64,000 nucleotides of DNA from Cynocephalus volans (lineage: Eukaryota > Chordata > Mammalia > Dermoptera > Cynocephalidae): the NCBI RefSeq assembly GCF_027409185.1, contig NC_084462.1:87840179-87904178 (forward strand), written 5' to 3'. The notes beneath the pieces are model-generated. The model was not told the origin of the DNA. It made no database searches and worked only from the letters and a program-made list of their open reading frames with translations. Shown piece by piece: positions 11,198 through 23,600 of this stretch. A program made the position numbers and the translations under genes. Numbering within the stretch: the stretch's first letter is position 1; each line of letters starts with the position of its first letter.

Positions 11198-11391
11198 ATA
11201 GAGTTTGGATGTGATGTCCCCTCCAAAACTCATGTGGAATTTTGATCTCCAATGTGGCAGTGTTGGAAAGTGATTGAGTCATGGCAGCGGATCCCTCATG
11301 AATGGATTAATGCTCTCCCTGGGGGGGGGGGGGGGAGTAATGAGTGAGTTCTCGCTCTATTAGTTCCCGCGAGAGCTTATCGTTCATAGTG

Positions 11392-11425
<34 letters not shown>

Positions 11426-11452
11426 CCTCTCCCCCTCCCCCCCACATCCCCT
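11198..11452 (+). mobile_element. MaLR-type LTR, 5' part, with expanded simple repeats
   Basis: The first half reads GAGTTTGGATGTGATGTCCC, CCTCCAAAACTCATGTGG, and TGATTGAGTCATGGCAGCGG, the sense strand of the LTR family present in reverse at 46,710-47,114. A G-run (about 11,321-11,335) and a CT microsatellite (about 11,396-11,422) interrupt it. The 3' half of the LTR is missing. Confidence 0.7.
11395..11450 (+). repeat. (CT)n microsatellite and C-rich tract
   Basis: About 13 CT dinucleotides followed by C-rich sequence inside the LTR fragment. Confidence 0.9.
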
Positions 11453-11479
11453 CCTGTGGGCTAATCTTGGGACATTCTG

Positions 11480-12490
11480 GACATCAAAAATAAATAATGG
11501 TAACACACTTAATCCATTGAACAAAACAGGAATTCATAAGTCTATACAGATTAAAAGAAGAATGAGTGATGAGTGTAGTTGGAATAATGTCATTAGAAAA
11601 TCACCATTTAGCAACCACCATAGTGATAATCCATCTAAGAAGCATCGATTAATTTTAAAACTGGTGTGTGAAAGTTTGATGAGAAACAGATAATTTGCAT
11701 AGCCTCAAAGTCCTCGCTGCAAAATACTGAATACAAAAGGGAAAACTACAGTGGAGAAACCTGGCAGATCCCACTTTATTCAAATTATCACAGTTAACAT
11801 CCATTTTGGGACAAATCAAAATTGTGTACTACCTGATACAATGCAGTAAGAAGAACACAGCATCATTTGTGTGATACTCTTACTAAAAATGCGTAATGGG
11901 AATCTAATCATGACGAAATATCAAACAAACCCAAATTAAAGGATATTCTTCAAAATAACTGACCAGTAATCTTTAAAAGTGTTAAGTTTGTGAAAATCAG
12001 GGAAATACATAGAACTGTTTCAGGTTGATGGATACTAAAGAGACACGACAACTAAATAACTAAATGCAATGTCAGATCCCAGCTAACCCATGCGTGTGGT
12101 TTTTTCTCTTTCTTTTTTTTTTTTTTGGTTTTTGTTTGATTTTATTCTGTATATATTTGTTCTTAATTTCTTTAAAAGATATATAATTGTTTAAAGCAAA
12201 AAGTATTAAATTACAATGATGGACTTACAATATGTGTTGATAAAATTTATATGATGATAATAGCATAAAGATGATTAAATAGAACTATACTGTTGCAAAT
12301 TTTCTATTTTTTACTGGATGTAGTTCAATATTACCTTAAGTAGATTGTGAGAAATAAAAGATACAGGTTTCAATTGTTACAACAATAAAAATCAATGCAA
12401 ATATACATAGCTAAAAGCCACTAGAAAAATTATAATCATAAACTAAACAATATTTGCTTGAAACAAAGTAAGAGAGAGATGAGACTATTT
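11480..12490 (+). mobile_element. Old L1 3' UTR-like sequence and A/T-rich remainder
   Basis: The part to about 12,080 contains landmarks of old L1M 3' UTRs (GGGAAATACATAGAACTG, then AGACACGACAACTAAATAAC). From 12,110 to 12,490 the sequence is A/T-rich and not assignable. Confidence 0.45.
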
Positions 12491-12507
12491 GAAAGCAAAT
12501 AGCAAAA

Positions 12508-13737
12508 GCTGGAGGCATAACACTACCTGACTTTAAGCTATACTACAAAGCTATAATAACCAAAACAGTATGGTACTGGCATAAAAACAGACACACTGAC
12601 CAATGGAATAGAATAGAGAATCCAGAAATCAACCCACACACTTACTGCCATCTGATCTTTGACAAAGGCACCAAGCCTATTCACTGGGGAAGGGACTGCC
12701 TCTTCAGCAAGTGGTGCTGGGATAACTGGATATCGATATGCAGGAGAATGAAACTAGATCCATATCTCTCACCGTATACTAAAATCAACTCAAAATGGAT
12801 TAAGGATTTAAATATACACCCTGAGACAATAAAACTTCTTAAAGAAAACATAGGAGAAACACTTCAGGAAATAGGACTGGGCACAGACTTCATGAATACG
12901 ACCCCAAAAGCACGGGCAACCAAAGGAAAAATAAACAAATGGGATTATATCAAACTAAAAAGCTTCTGCACAGCAAAAGAAACAATTAAAAGAGTTAAAA
13001 GACAACCAACAGAGTGGGAGAAAATATTTGCAAAATATACATCTGACAAAGGATTAATATCCAGAATATATAAGGAACTCAAACAACTTTACAAGAAGAA
13101 AACAAGCAACCCAATTAAAAAATGGGCAAAAGAGCTAAGTAGGCATTTCTCTAAGGAAGATATCCAAATGGCCAACAGACATATGAAAAAATGCTCAACA
13201 TCACTCAGCATCCAGGAAATGCAAATCAAAACCACATTGAGATACCATCTAACCCCAGTTAGGATGGCTAAAATCCAAAAGACTCTGAACGATAAATGCT
13301 GGCGAGGCTGCGGAGAAAAAGGAACTCTCATACATTGTTGGTGGGACTGCAAAATGGTGCAGCCTCTATGGAAAATGGTATGGAGGTTCCTTAAACAATT
13401 GCAAATAGATCTACCATACGACCCAGCCATCCCACTGTTGGGAATATACCCAGAGGAATGGAAATCATCAAGTCGAAGGTATACCTGTTCCCCAATGTTC
13501 ATCGCAGCACTCTTTACAATAGCCAAGAGTTGGAACCAGCCCAAATGCCCATCATCAGATGAGTGGATACGGAAAATGTGGTACATCTACACAATGGAAT
13601 ACTACTCAGCTATAAAAACGAATGAAATACTGCCATTTGCAACAACATGGATGGACCTTGAGAGAATTATATTAAGTGAAACAAGTCAGGCACAGAAAGA
13701 GAAATACCACATGTTCTCACTTATTGGAGGGAGCTAA
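12508..13737 (+). pseudogene. L1 ORF2 C-terminal fragment, open frame of about 409 codons
   Basis: The frame is open from the truncation point ([15 protein letters not shown]...) to TAA at 13,735-13,737. It covers the end of the reverse transcriptase/thumb region and the C-terminal Cys-containing domain, with the cysteine/histidine motif region ([18 protein letters not shown]) around 13,300-13,350. The endonuclease and the catalytic FADD motif are absent through 5' truncation, so it cannot act as a reverse transcriptase. The first internal ATG is at 12,748. It is not a host gene. Confidence 0.88.
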
Positions 13738-14005
13738 AAATTAATATATAAATTCACACACACACATACACACACACACACACACAAACGGGGGGGGGGG
13801 AAGAAGATATAACAACCACAATTATTTGAAGTTGATACAACAAGCAAACAGAAAGGACATTGTTGGGGGGGAGGGGGGGAGGGAGAAGGGAGGGAGGTTT
13901 TGGTGATGGGGAGCAATAATCAGCTACAATGTATATCGACATAATAAAATTAAAAAAAAAATAAATAAAAAAAAATAAAAAATAAAAAAAATAAAAAAAA
14001 TAAAA
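12508..14005 (+). mobile_element. Young 5'-truncated L1 with perfect 17-bp target-site duplication
   Basis: Target-site duplications GAAAGCAAATAGCAAAA are at 12,491-12,507 and 14,006-14,022. The element begins inside ORF2 and runs through a 3' UTR with a CA repeat (13,753-13,788), a G-run, a GGGAGGG-rich block (about 13,865-13,900) and an A-rich tail with TAAA units (13,949-14,005). The same 3' UTR occurs on the - strand at 29,489-29,850 and 51,325-51,600. The perfect duplication and the open ORF2 frame indicate a recent insertion, which disrupted an older L1 that resumes at 14,023. Confidence 0.92.
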
Positions 14006-14022
14006 GAAAGCAAATAGCAAAA

Positions 14023-14712
14023 TGATGGACCAAAATCCAACCATAACAATGATCACATTAAATATTAATTGACTATACATATAAATATATAGTATACATT
14101 TAAATATATAAAATTTTAATGAAAAGGCCGATATTATCAGTTGGATAATAATCAAAACAGACGATATGCTACTACGATATAAACACTAAATACAAAAACA
14201 AAAATAGGTTGAAAGTTAGTGTGGAAAAATATGCCATGTAAATAGAAAGTGTAACAAATCTGGAACGATTGTATTACTGTGAGGCAAAATGACTTTAAGA
14301 AAGGACTTTTTAGAATGACAAATCAGTATCACAAGAAGACATAAGTTGTTGGTAACACCAAAGTCAGGGGTCTGGATCCCTGTACTAGCCAGCTGCCAAA
14401 GAAAAAAGAGACGACATAGATAATAAATGTATAATAAACACCTAATTACAAAGCTTCAAAATAGGTGAAGCATTAACAAGCAGAACTGAAAAAGAAATGG
14501 ACACATTAATAATTATATCTGAAGATCAGTACTGCTCTCTCATTAATAGATAGAAAAAGTAAACAAAAACCAGATAAGTATACAGAAGACCTAAACCACA
14601 CTATGAGCCAGCTTAATCTAATGGACATGTATTGAGTACCATACCCAACAAGAACAGAATGGATTTTCTTTTCAAGTACATGTGAAACATTCACCAAAGT
14701 GTAACAGCAGGA
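14023..14712 (+). mobile_element. Old L1 fragment, ORF2 5' region
   Basis: Divergent L1 ORF2 endonuclease/inter-domain sequence in + orientation (for example the segment around 14,610-14,700 matching the region after the endonuclease). It is interrupted by a SINE remnant at 14,341-14,405 and preceded by the young L1 insertion. Confidence 0.55.
14341..14405 (+). mobile_element. 5'-truncated tRNA-like SINE
   Basis: Only the later half of the monomer remains: GTAACACCAAAGTCAGGGG, a B-box-like stretch, then GCCAGCTGCC and an A-rich tail. Confidence 0.65.
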
Positions 14713-14856
14713 TCCTCTATTTTTGATACTATTTCATCCTTTTGGCTGGAGCAGGCCTCAGCCTTGGAGGAAGTTTGCAAGGCAGACTTGCTGACTGACT
14801 CCTCAGAAATAGGAGTACGCTTGTCGGGCAGTATATAAGATGAGCATAAAGGCGAG

Positions 14857-15052
14857 TGTATTAGTCCATTTCTGTTGCTTATGACATAAATAACTGAAAC
14901 TGGGTGATTTATAAAGAAAACAAAATTTATTGCTTACAGTTTTGGAGGCTGGGAATCCAAAGTCCAGGGAACACATCTGGCGAAGGCCTTAGTGGTGACA
15001 GTAATGCAGGGGTCTCACATGGCAGAAAACGGCAGAGCAGAGAGAGCCCATG
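14857..15052 (-). mobile_element. MaLR LTR fragment
   Basis: + strand reads TGTATTAGTCCATTTCTG, then AACTGAAACTGGGTGATTTA and TTTGGAGGCTGGGAATCC, the reverse complement of an MLT1/MST-type LTR 3' half. Another LTR scrap of the opposite orientation may occupy 15,070-15,111 (GTAATTTGTTACACAGCA). The 14,713-14,856 stretch before it is unassigned. Confidence 0.65.
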
Positions 15053-15116
15053 TGTGGTTTAAAACTAAATTTGTGGTAATTTGTTACACAGCACAGAATA
15101 TTAATACACAGGTCAT

Positions 15117-15765
15117 CTTATTCATGAACATAGATACAAAATCTTGAACAAAATGATTAACAAGTAGAATTCAACAATTCATGAAAATGATACTAGATCA
15201 CAAACAAAATGAGTTTATCCAAGGAATAGAAGATTAGTTTAATATATGATTATCAATAATTAACCACAATAACAGAATAGGGAATAAAAATCTCATTATT
15301 ACCTCAATAAATACAGAAAAATCCGATTATATTCACTATACATTCGTGATTACAACTCTCGAAAAACTATGCCTGCAAATATCACAGTTAATGGTGAATT
15401 ATCCAAAGCTTTCCCTCTGAGCTGAATTAAGGAATGAGCTAAGGATACCTGCTTTTACTACTTCCTCCAACATTTTACTGGAGGTCCTGGCTAGTTAAAA
15501 AGGTAAAAAAAAAAAAAAAAAAAAAGAAAAAAAAAAGGATTGGAAAGAAAAAAAAATAAACTTTTTTTTTTCGTGGATGAATGTTTAAAGAAAATCCAAG
15601 GACCTATATAAAATTAGACTTAATTACATAAGGTTAGAAAGTTTCATGGATATAAGATCAATACATGACAATTAATTGTATTTTTACCTACCAGCATCAA
15701 ACATAAAGTGAAAATTTAAAAAGACCCTATTGATAAGGAGAAACTAAGGACTTGGGATAGCTTCA
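15117..15765 (+). mobile_element. Old L1 fragment, ORF2 reverse transcriptase region
   Basis: Divergent L1 ORF2 in + orientation around the RT core, with frameshifts. An A-run lies at about 15,506-15,536. Probably the same ancient L1 as 14,023-14,712, with intervening sequence replaced by LTR insertion. Confidence 0.55.
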
Positions 15766-15769
15766 CTGA

Positions 15770-16089
15770 CAAAAGGAGCAGGGTTATAGGATTCAAGTCC
15801 TACAGAAACATCACTGAGGTGACTTCAAGAGATACTTCTGTAAATACACCACAAATATCAAATAGCTGCGAGAGATGGAAACTCTAGTTCCCAGGATCCC
15901 TTGTCCAGGTGTCAAAGAACGATTATTCTCGATGTCTCTGTGTAGCCTGAGTATACAGTCACGTCTGTCCTTTTCTTTTTTAACCATTCAGTGTAAGTGG
16001 AGATGCATACTATGAACTCTTCAGCACCTTGCTTTTTTGACTTACTAGTACTATGTATCTTGGAGAGAAATCAGATTAGCAAAGATATC
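15770..16089. other. Intergenic, no recognisable feature
   Basis: Nothing I can support in this stretch on either strand. Confidence 0.4.
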
Positions 16090-16660
16090 TACTACATTCC
16101 TTTTTAATTTTTTAGTTTGAATAGTTTCAAACTTACAGAAGAGTTGCAAAAATAGTACAAAGAACTCTGGTGTACCTTCAATCAGATTAACCAATTGCTG
16201 GCATTTGGCTGCGTTTGCTTTATATTTGCTTTATCACCCTCTTCCCTTCCTTCCTCTTGTATTTGTGTGTTTCCTGAACTGTTTGAGAACAGGTTGCAAA
16301 TATCATGCTTCTTCACCCCTAAACACTTCAGTGTGTATTCCCTAAGAACAAGGGCATTCTCTAGACACAGTATAATTTTATCAAATTCAGAAGATACAAC
16401 ATTGATACAGAGCTATTTGTATATAATCCATATTAATACTTCATCAATTGTTCCACTGATGTTTTTTATAACAATTTTTTTTTCCTGATCCAAGATCCAA
16501 TCCAGGATTAGGCATTGCATTTAACTGTTTCATTTCTCTAGTTTATTTTTAATCTGGAATAGTTCTCAGCCTTCTTTGTCTTTCCTGACATTAACATTTT
16601 TGAAGAGTTTAATCTTTTCTTACCTCCTTTATTGTACTTGCTGCAGAGTTGAGGAAAGGA
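16090..16660 (-). mobile_element. Old L1M 3' region
   Basis: Shares the AGTTTCAAACTTACAGAAGA / AGTACAAAGAACTC pattern with the similar region at 25,218-25,680, which I read as the 3' UTR of an old L1 on the - strand. Confidence 0.5.
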
Positions 16661-17615
16661 AAACTAGGTTGAGCCTAAAGGCTCTTTACCTAGTCCCTCT
16701 AGTTGTTTAGTTGGCTCAACACAACCAAGTAAGCTTAAAGGAAGAACAGGCTGGCACCAGCTTTGGAGCTCCAGAGGCTCCCCTTCCTATCAAGACCACT
16801 TCTTCAGTCAGGCTGCGTTCACTGTTACGTGGTTGTATACATTCTCTGACCATCACCATTTTCACCTAGATAGAGCATTCTGAGGGTGGGGTTCCCTTTC
16901 TAATGAAGTGCTTTCTTAAGCATAGTTCTCTGTGGAGAACAGAAGATCATGTGTGCTCTGCTATCTCTCAGCTTATAAATTCTCCTGTAATCAACACTGT
17001 GTGGCACTAGTAGTGTACATTTGTTTCTGTCCTCCCTTGCAGAATAGTTGGTGACCATGAGGGCAAACTCAATGCAATGAATTTTGGAAGAAGCAAAATC
17101 CAACTGCCTCCCTCTCCAGGGCGAGCGAGAAACATTCCCTCGAGGATCCCAGGAGTGATGCACTCACTGGGAGGGAAGAATAAGTGCCCAAAGTGGGCAG
17201 AGTTGCCATGTTGTCCACTAACTCAGTGGAGGTAAATCTTCTGTTCATGCGTGTGTATGTATGTAATATATACATACACAAGAGAAACTCAGTGATGGAG
17301 GAAGAGGTTCTATGTGCAATTCATTCTCTGAAATCTAATCTTTTAAAACATTTCAGACAACCAAATAACAGTATCTCACGGCAACATGCTGGAATTTTGA
17401 GGGTGAATGGAAAGTATTATGATGCATGGAAAAATCCAAGCCAGAATGGTGCCCGACAGAGGCGAAAATTAGTCTGCAGCTCCTGAAGGCAGGGAGGAGG
17501 ACATAAATTGTTTAAAACAAACAAAAAGCCAACATAACAGGCTCAGAGAAATGATGTTAAAAGGCTTAGATGTAACTCCTGAATAGAAGTGACAGTCCAA
17601 CGCGCTTCCGTTGGA
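16661..17615. other. USP50 upstream region, no repeat or promoter motif recognised
   Basis: This mostly single-copy-looking stretch precedes the first coding exon of USP50 and should contain its 5' UTR and promoter if exon 1 at 17,616 is the first exon. No CpG island is apparent and no TATA box is clearly placed. Short open frames at 17,184-17,486 (+) and 16,900-17,281 (-) have no recognisable domain. Confidence 0.4.
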
Positions 17616-17668
17616 ATGACTTCTCAGCGGTCTTTCCCTGCAGATGAGTTCGGTATCTACTATGTCCT
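17616..17668 (+). CDS. USP50: USP50 exon 1 (start codon)
   Basis: ATG at 17,616 opens [17 protein letters not shown], which resembles the N-terminus I recall for human USP50. It ends in phase 2 before a GTGAGC donor. No in-frame upstream ATG fits better. The A at -3 is absent (GGA precedes ATG), so start context is only moderate. Confidence 0.85.
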
Positions 17669-20600
17669 GTGAGCCTCTATCTACTACAGCTGTCTAAATA
17701 AGCTCAGTTGGGGGGAAGATCCATGCTAAAAGGAGTCAGGGGATACATGCTGCATTTGGAAGGGTTCCCCTAGGTTTAAGCCAAGAAAATTCCCCCAAAA
17801 GGAATGGAAGATGTTATCTAAAATCTTGGCAATATAAAATTGTACTTCTTAAAGAGGGCCAGTCCAGGGCCTCCCATGACATTGATAAGTAAAAGGGAAA
17901 ATGACCATTCATGTAATAGTGAGCACTTTTCAAACTGACATAACTGTAAGTAGAAGTACTGAGGTGAGGTGGCTGTCTCATGGAGCCCCAATTTTCAATA
18001 CAGTACGTGGAAAGAAAAATCAAAAAAGACAAAGATGCTGGGCTGCCTGGCACAATAAGACAAATTACAAAAGAAAGCTCTGTTCGGGAGAGGAGGTCTC
18101 CTTGGGAGTCCTCAGTGTTCTTCTGTCCTCTGTACAGGTCTGATCGATTCACACGAACCCTCTAATTCTATAGCTTACTGTTAAGGACATCCTTGATCAG
18201 TCACATATATTTTTTTTAAGTTATCGTTTATTGACTATGTAATCTGCACCAAGTACCTTGCATGGTACCTGTATGATTCTCACAACAACACTGTAAAGCA
18301 GGTAGCATCATTCCTATTTTATAGATGAGAAACAGGCGTAAGAATCCCAGATCGTATAACTAGTAAGTGGCCTAGTCATAATTTAAACTAAGATCTATAT
18401 TTTTACAAAGTCTATGCTCTTTTTCTCTCCTTCTTTCTATGTATGTATAAATGTGTGTTTTATATGCGTATATATACACACACATATATATACGTGTGTG
18501 CAATTAACATATGCATATGCATGTTCTTAATATGTGCTCTTATCATACTCTGTCTATAGATGCCATACACACACACACACACACATATATACTCTCTAAA
18601 TAAATGATATATAAATCCAAATAACTCTTGATGGATAGTTTGTAAGTAGGGAGGTAGGGAGGTAGATGGATATTCCCTTTCTCTACACAGCACTGCACAC
18701 TGTTTAGTTTATTACCATGGGCAAATGACTAAACCACTTAAACCTGATATTTCACCTGTAAAATGGGATTTAAAAACAATCATTTCTACCCCATTCCGTT
18801 GTTGAAAGAATTTAACGGTAAAATTCATGTTAAGTACTTAACATAGTGCCAGGCTCAACACATAATAGCTATTATCTATTATTATTATAACTAAAAATGA
18901 TAATTCAATTACTTACCCAACAAAAAAAAAAAAGGAAAAACTTTGGTATCTAGTGGAAAGTCTGCATGTTTAGCCAAGCAATTCCAGGACTCTGAAAGTT
19001 CAACATTTTCAGTTGTCTTGCTTTGACCTTAGAAAGAAACTTATATCTTTGTTTTATTTGGCTTCAGGTACTTGTTCAGAGTTCTGGACTAAGTAATGCA
19101 ATTTTAGATTCCAAGTTTGAATACTTCGGTGCTTGGTAGGGAATGCGTTTGAGGGAAGCTTTATTAAGAACTCTTCTGTTGTTTCGTGAGATTGAGAGGG
19201 GCCGATTGTCATTTGTACATATTTTGTTCCCTCAAAACATTTTTTTTCCACGTGGCACCAACACAGCGCAGAGTGTACAGATTACTATGACACCCCTCCA
19301 GTTAACAAGGCTGATGAGAACCAGCCTCATTTACAGGGTGTGACTGGCCTGCGGAACTTGGGCAACACATGCTACATGAATGCCATCTTACAGTGTCTCT
19401 GCAGCATCTCGCCACTGGTGGAATACTTCCTCTCCGGAAAGTACATTACTGCTCTTCAAAAGTAAGACCATTCTGTTTCCTGCAGTCCTTCCCCCCCCCC
19501 AAGTTCCCCAATGTGAGCTTAGGGAAGGAACCCTCTGGAGTCCCTATTAAGGACTAAACAAGTCAGTAGAGGTTGTACCTCCCCAGATAACATATCTAGG
19601 GTGAGTAAACTGGGAAGGACAATCAAGAAGTGAATGAAGCTCCATTTTTGGATTGATTCCCCATACATGAGTAATTAGGTGCCCTCTTTTCATTGAATCA
19701 GCCAGAAACATGCCCCTTCCTTTTCCCAAGGGATTGCAGTGAGGTTGCCACTGCTTTTGCCTACTTGATGACAGACATGTGGCTTGGAGACTCAGACTGT
19801 GTCTCACCAGAAATATTTCGGTCAGCTCTTGGCAATCTCTACCCAGCATTTATGAAAAAGATACAACAAGATGCTCAGGAATTCTTGATTTATGTCTTAA
19901 ACGAACTTCATGAAGCTCTGAAAAAGGTAAGGAGAATTAATGGCCTTGAAATAGAATAGGCCAAAAACAAAAAAGAAAAAAGAAATAGGATAGACCTGCA
20001 GCTTTATCAGCAAATTCAATTTTTTCTTCTTTCATTCATTCAGTCAATATTGCCTACTCTGTATCAAGCACTGTGCTAGGTGCTGGGGTACTATGGAGAA
20101 CATTCAAGTTAGTGTTTCAACATGTAACTGTGTTTACCAAATTTATTGATCATCAGAATCACCTGGGAAGATTTTTGCAACAGATTCTAAGGCACTTACT
20201 CCAGTGTTACTGAATTAGAATGTCTGGGGCAGTCTTCTGAGAAAGCTCACTTGGCATTTCCAGTGATCAGCCAGGTGTGGGAGCCACTAATCTAGTTACC
20301 TTTGCAAATACAAGCTGCATAAATTAGTTTTTAAGAGAGAGAATTGCATTTTTTAATAAAAATAAATTCCTCATGAGAAATAACATGTAGAACTTTACAA
20401 CTTAAATTTCCACGGTACTGAGAAATCCGTGAAAATGTTAAGTTTGGCATTAAGTTACGACAGACCTATGCACTGCAAAGTTCATCTTCATACCAAACAT
20501 GCCTACTCATTCTTCATTGGATTAGGACATATATTTGATTAAACATGAAGTCTAGAGGTTTTGCCTTTATTTACAGAACTCACTGCCTTTAGCCTTGGTC

Positions 20601-23600
20601 TGAGACCCACACTCTCTGAAAATATGTCCTTGACTTTAGGCAGTGTCCTTGTGCTAATGTTACCTGACCGCATACCCAACATCCAGGAAATAGCAAAAAG
20701 ATCACAAACTATAGCCATTAATTATCCTCATTTGCAATCCTCAGTTTCATTTTTCATTTTTAGTAATAAAAAAAGATTCTTGGCAGCACTTTATTTTATC
20801 TAGAGGAGAGGGTGCGGTGGTCAGTAAAAATCACTTATGTCCTCATCTGCAGCCAACTTGAAATAAATAGCATTCTGGTTCCCCAGGCCAAACTAGGAAT
20901 TAGGGGCATTAAATTACTCTCAAAAGTGAAAGACCTTGGCAGCAAGGAGTATGACAAAAGAAGCAAGCAAAAGTGGAATGGTGAGCCCAGCTCCAAATTA
21001 GAGCTGGCTGTGGGGCTAATGCATCTTCAAAATGTATATTCTACTGAAGTTCTAAAATCACTGAAAATTCAGGGTGTGTTCCGGATGCTGTACTTGAGTA
21101 CGAGCTAGATTCAAACCAGGTCACAAGGCTAGTCAAATTGGCTACCTTAGGAATTTAAGATTTGCTTTTTTAAAAAAAGCGTTTTCTATAAATAAAAGAA
21201 GTAAGGGATAGGAAACGTATCCTGAAGGGACTGGAGAGAAGAAAGATCAGATTCCTTTATTTTACTTCTAGATCAGCTTGCATGACCTAAAGTTAGTTCA
21301 ACAGCTCGCTTACCCTCTTCAAAGGAAAAACTAGCTCCAAGGCCCTATATTACATTATCATGGGCTTATGGGGCCATGAGCATGTGTTTAACTAGAATTA
21401 GAGAGTCATCATTCCTCAGCTTCACTAAAAGAGGGAAATATCTGAATTATCAGAAATCACACTTGATACATACTCTTAAAATGTTACCCTATTGTCTGGG
21501 TCCAAAACTAAGTGGGTTTTGGTAGCAACGTATAGTACTCTGATAGAAAAAAGAAATCAGTCATTCTACTAAAAATTTTTTTGATAATCGATAGTCAATT
21601 TGGGGGGAATTTGTTCCTTGATTCAGTACCACCGAAGAAGATCATATGAGAAAGGATCTGCTCTGAGATGCTGCAGGAAGATGATTGCCAGTGAGACGTC
21701 CATCATCACCCAGCTGTTTGAAGGGCAGCTCAATTACAGCATCATCTGTTTAAAGTGTGAGAACTGCACCTACAAGAACGAAATCTTCACCGTCCTCTCC
21801 CTGCCCATTCCATCCGAGGATGAATGCTCCCTTCAGGTGGGGTTCCTGTATTCCTGGAGGCTTCTGTTTTGCTCTACCCTCAGTCCTGGATTTTCTCTGG
21901 GCAGATTCCTACAGTATTTTAGTATGAGAGGGCTACTTTATAACTTTAAAAAAAAAAAAAAAGGAAGCCTAAATGACAGCGTTTTTTTGAAAAGTGACAT
22001 ATTGCCCCAAAAGTTACTGTGAATTCGCTTTGTACCTAACAAAGCAGCTTCCATGTAGAATTGAAAATGTAAGTGGGTTTTATTTGGTGCATTGAGATGG
22101 CTTGCTGCATATAGGGAATTTATAATTTATTGCAAAAACTACGACTCACTCTCACCCCAGAGGTCTGTAGACTCAGATTGGGAACTAGATATAAAAGATT
22201 CTGACTCTTAGTTTTGAGCTCATATTTCAAACTAAAGCTGTGAATGTGTTGGGAAGAGAGAGTAGAATTAGTACCTTAATTTGCTTCTATGATTTTCTCT
22301 ACCACAATACTGAAAGTTAATTCAGTGTGGAGATAGAGTAGGTGCAGTAGAATGCAGGCAGCAACAAGTTAGGAGCAAACAGGAGGCAGGGAGCAAAAAG
22401 TTTCTTTGCAGAATTATACAACTTTATATTTTTCTACCTTATTATGCATGGAGAATAGAATCCTATTACTTATTCAGAACTGGGCTTTGTTCTCAGATCA
22501 AACTGCTAAAGATTGCTGGAAAGGAATTCCAAGCACTATTTAAATGAGATAGTGGCAAGTCTACTGAAAACAAAATCTGTGCTCATTTTCCCTATTAGGT
22601 TAATTGTTTACAGAACCAGGGGCCTGGCCGCATTGAGAATATCTCCTGTGGATATGGGATCTAATTTACCTATGTCCTGCTGTCTTTATTAGGAGCCACC
22701 CTAAACCCTGAGATATGGTCATTTTTCAATCACTAGATCACTTTAGTGATGAGATAAATAACATAAAATAGCTTCCTGACTTCGTTAGTGGAAATTGCAA
22801 AGTCAATATTATTCTGAAATAAGCCAGAAACATTAAAATGTTGATTCATAGATTATAAGTGAGATTTTCAGTGAGAACCATTTCAGTAACTATGTAAGAA
22901 AGAAGCACCTCCTTTGCTACGTAGATTTTAAAGCTGTCTGTGGCTTGTGACACTTGTATCTCCTGGACTTGTTGACTTTGAGAAAAGCACTGAGGATTAC
23001 ATTTTCACGGCTCTTTCAAAGTTCTAATATAAACAGAGACCCAGATTGATCCAATTTGTTCAGCAAATGCTTTTTTTCCTCAACAGGATTGTCTCCAATG
23101 TTTTTTTCAGCAAGACACATTGACCTGGAACAACCAAATTCATTGCTCCTTTTGTGAAACCAAGCAAGAAACAGCTATGAGGACCAGTATTTCCAAAGCA
23201 CCAAAAATAATTATTTTTCACTTAAAAAGGTATGAATTTTAACCTTTTATGGGCAGATATTTTTTAACTGCTTTATGGAGATATAATTCACCCATTTAAA
23301 GTGTACAATTCAATAGTATTTTGTATGTTACATTATTAATTTTTTAAATTGTGATAACATACAGTATAAAAAAATTTACCATTTTAGCAATTTTAAGTGT
23401 AGAATTTATTGACATTAATTACATTCACAATGTTGTGCGACAATCACTACTATTTCCAAAATCCTTTTATCACCCCAAACAGAAACTGTAATCATTGAAC
23501 ATTCTTCTTCTCTCTAGTCCCTGGTAATTCCCAATATCCTTTCCATGTCTATAAATTTGCCTATTCTAGATGCCTCATATAAGTGGAATCATATAGTATT

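Noticed and set aside
11321-11450. G-run and CT repeats as a regulatory or quadruplex element
   Set aside because: They are expansions within an LTR fragment; nothing links them to a gene.
12748-13737. Long open frame as a host gene
   Set aside because: It is the C-terminal third of L1 ORF2, inside an element with a perfect target duplication.
16900-17486. Overlapping open frames upstream of USP50 as alternative first exons
   Set aside because: None encodes recognisable USP50 sequence or gives a convincing donor in frame.
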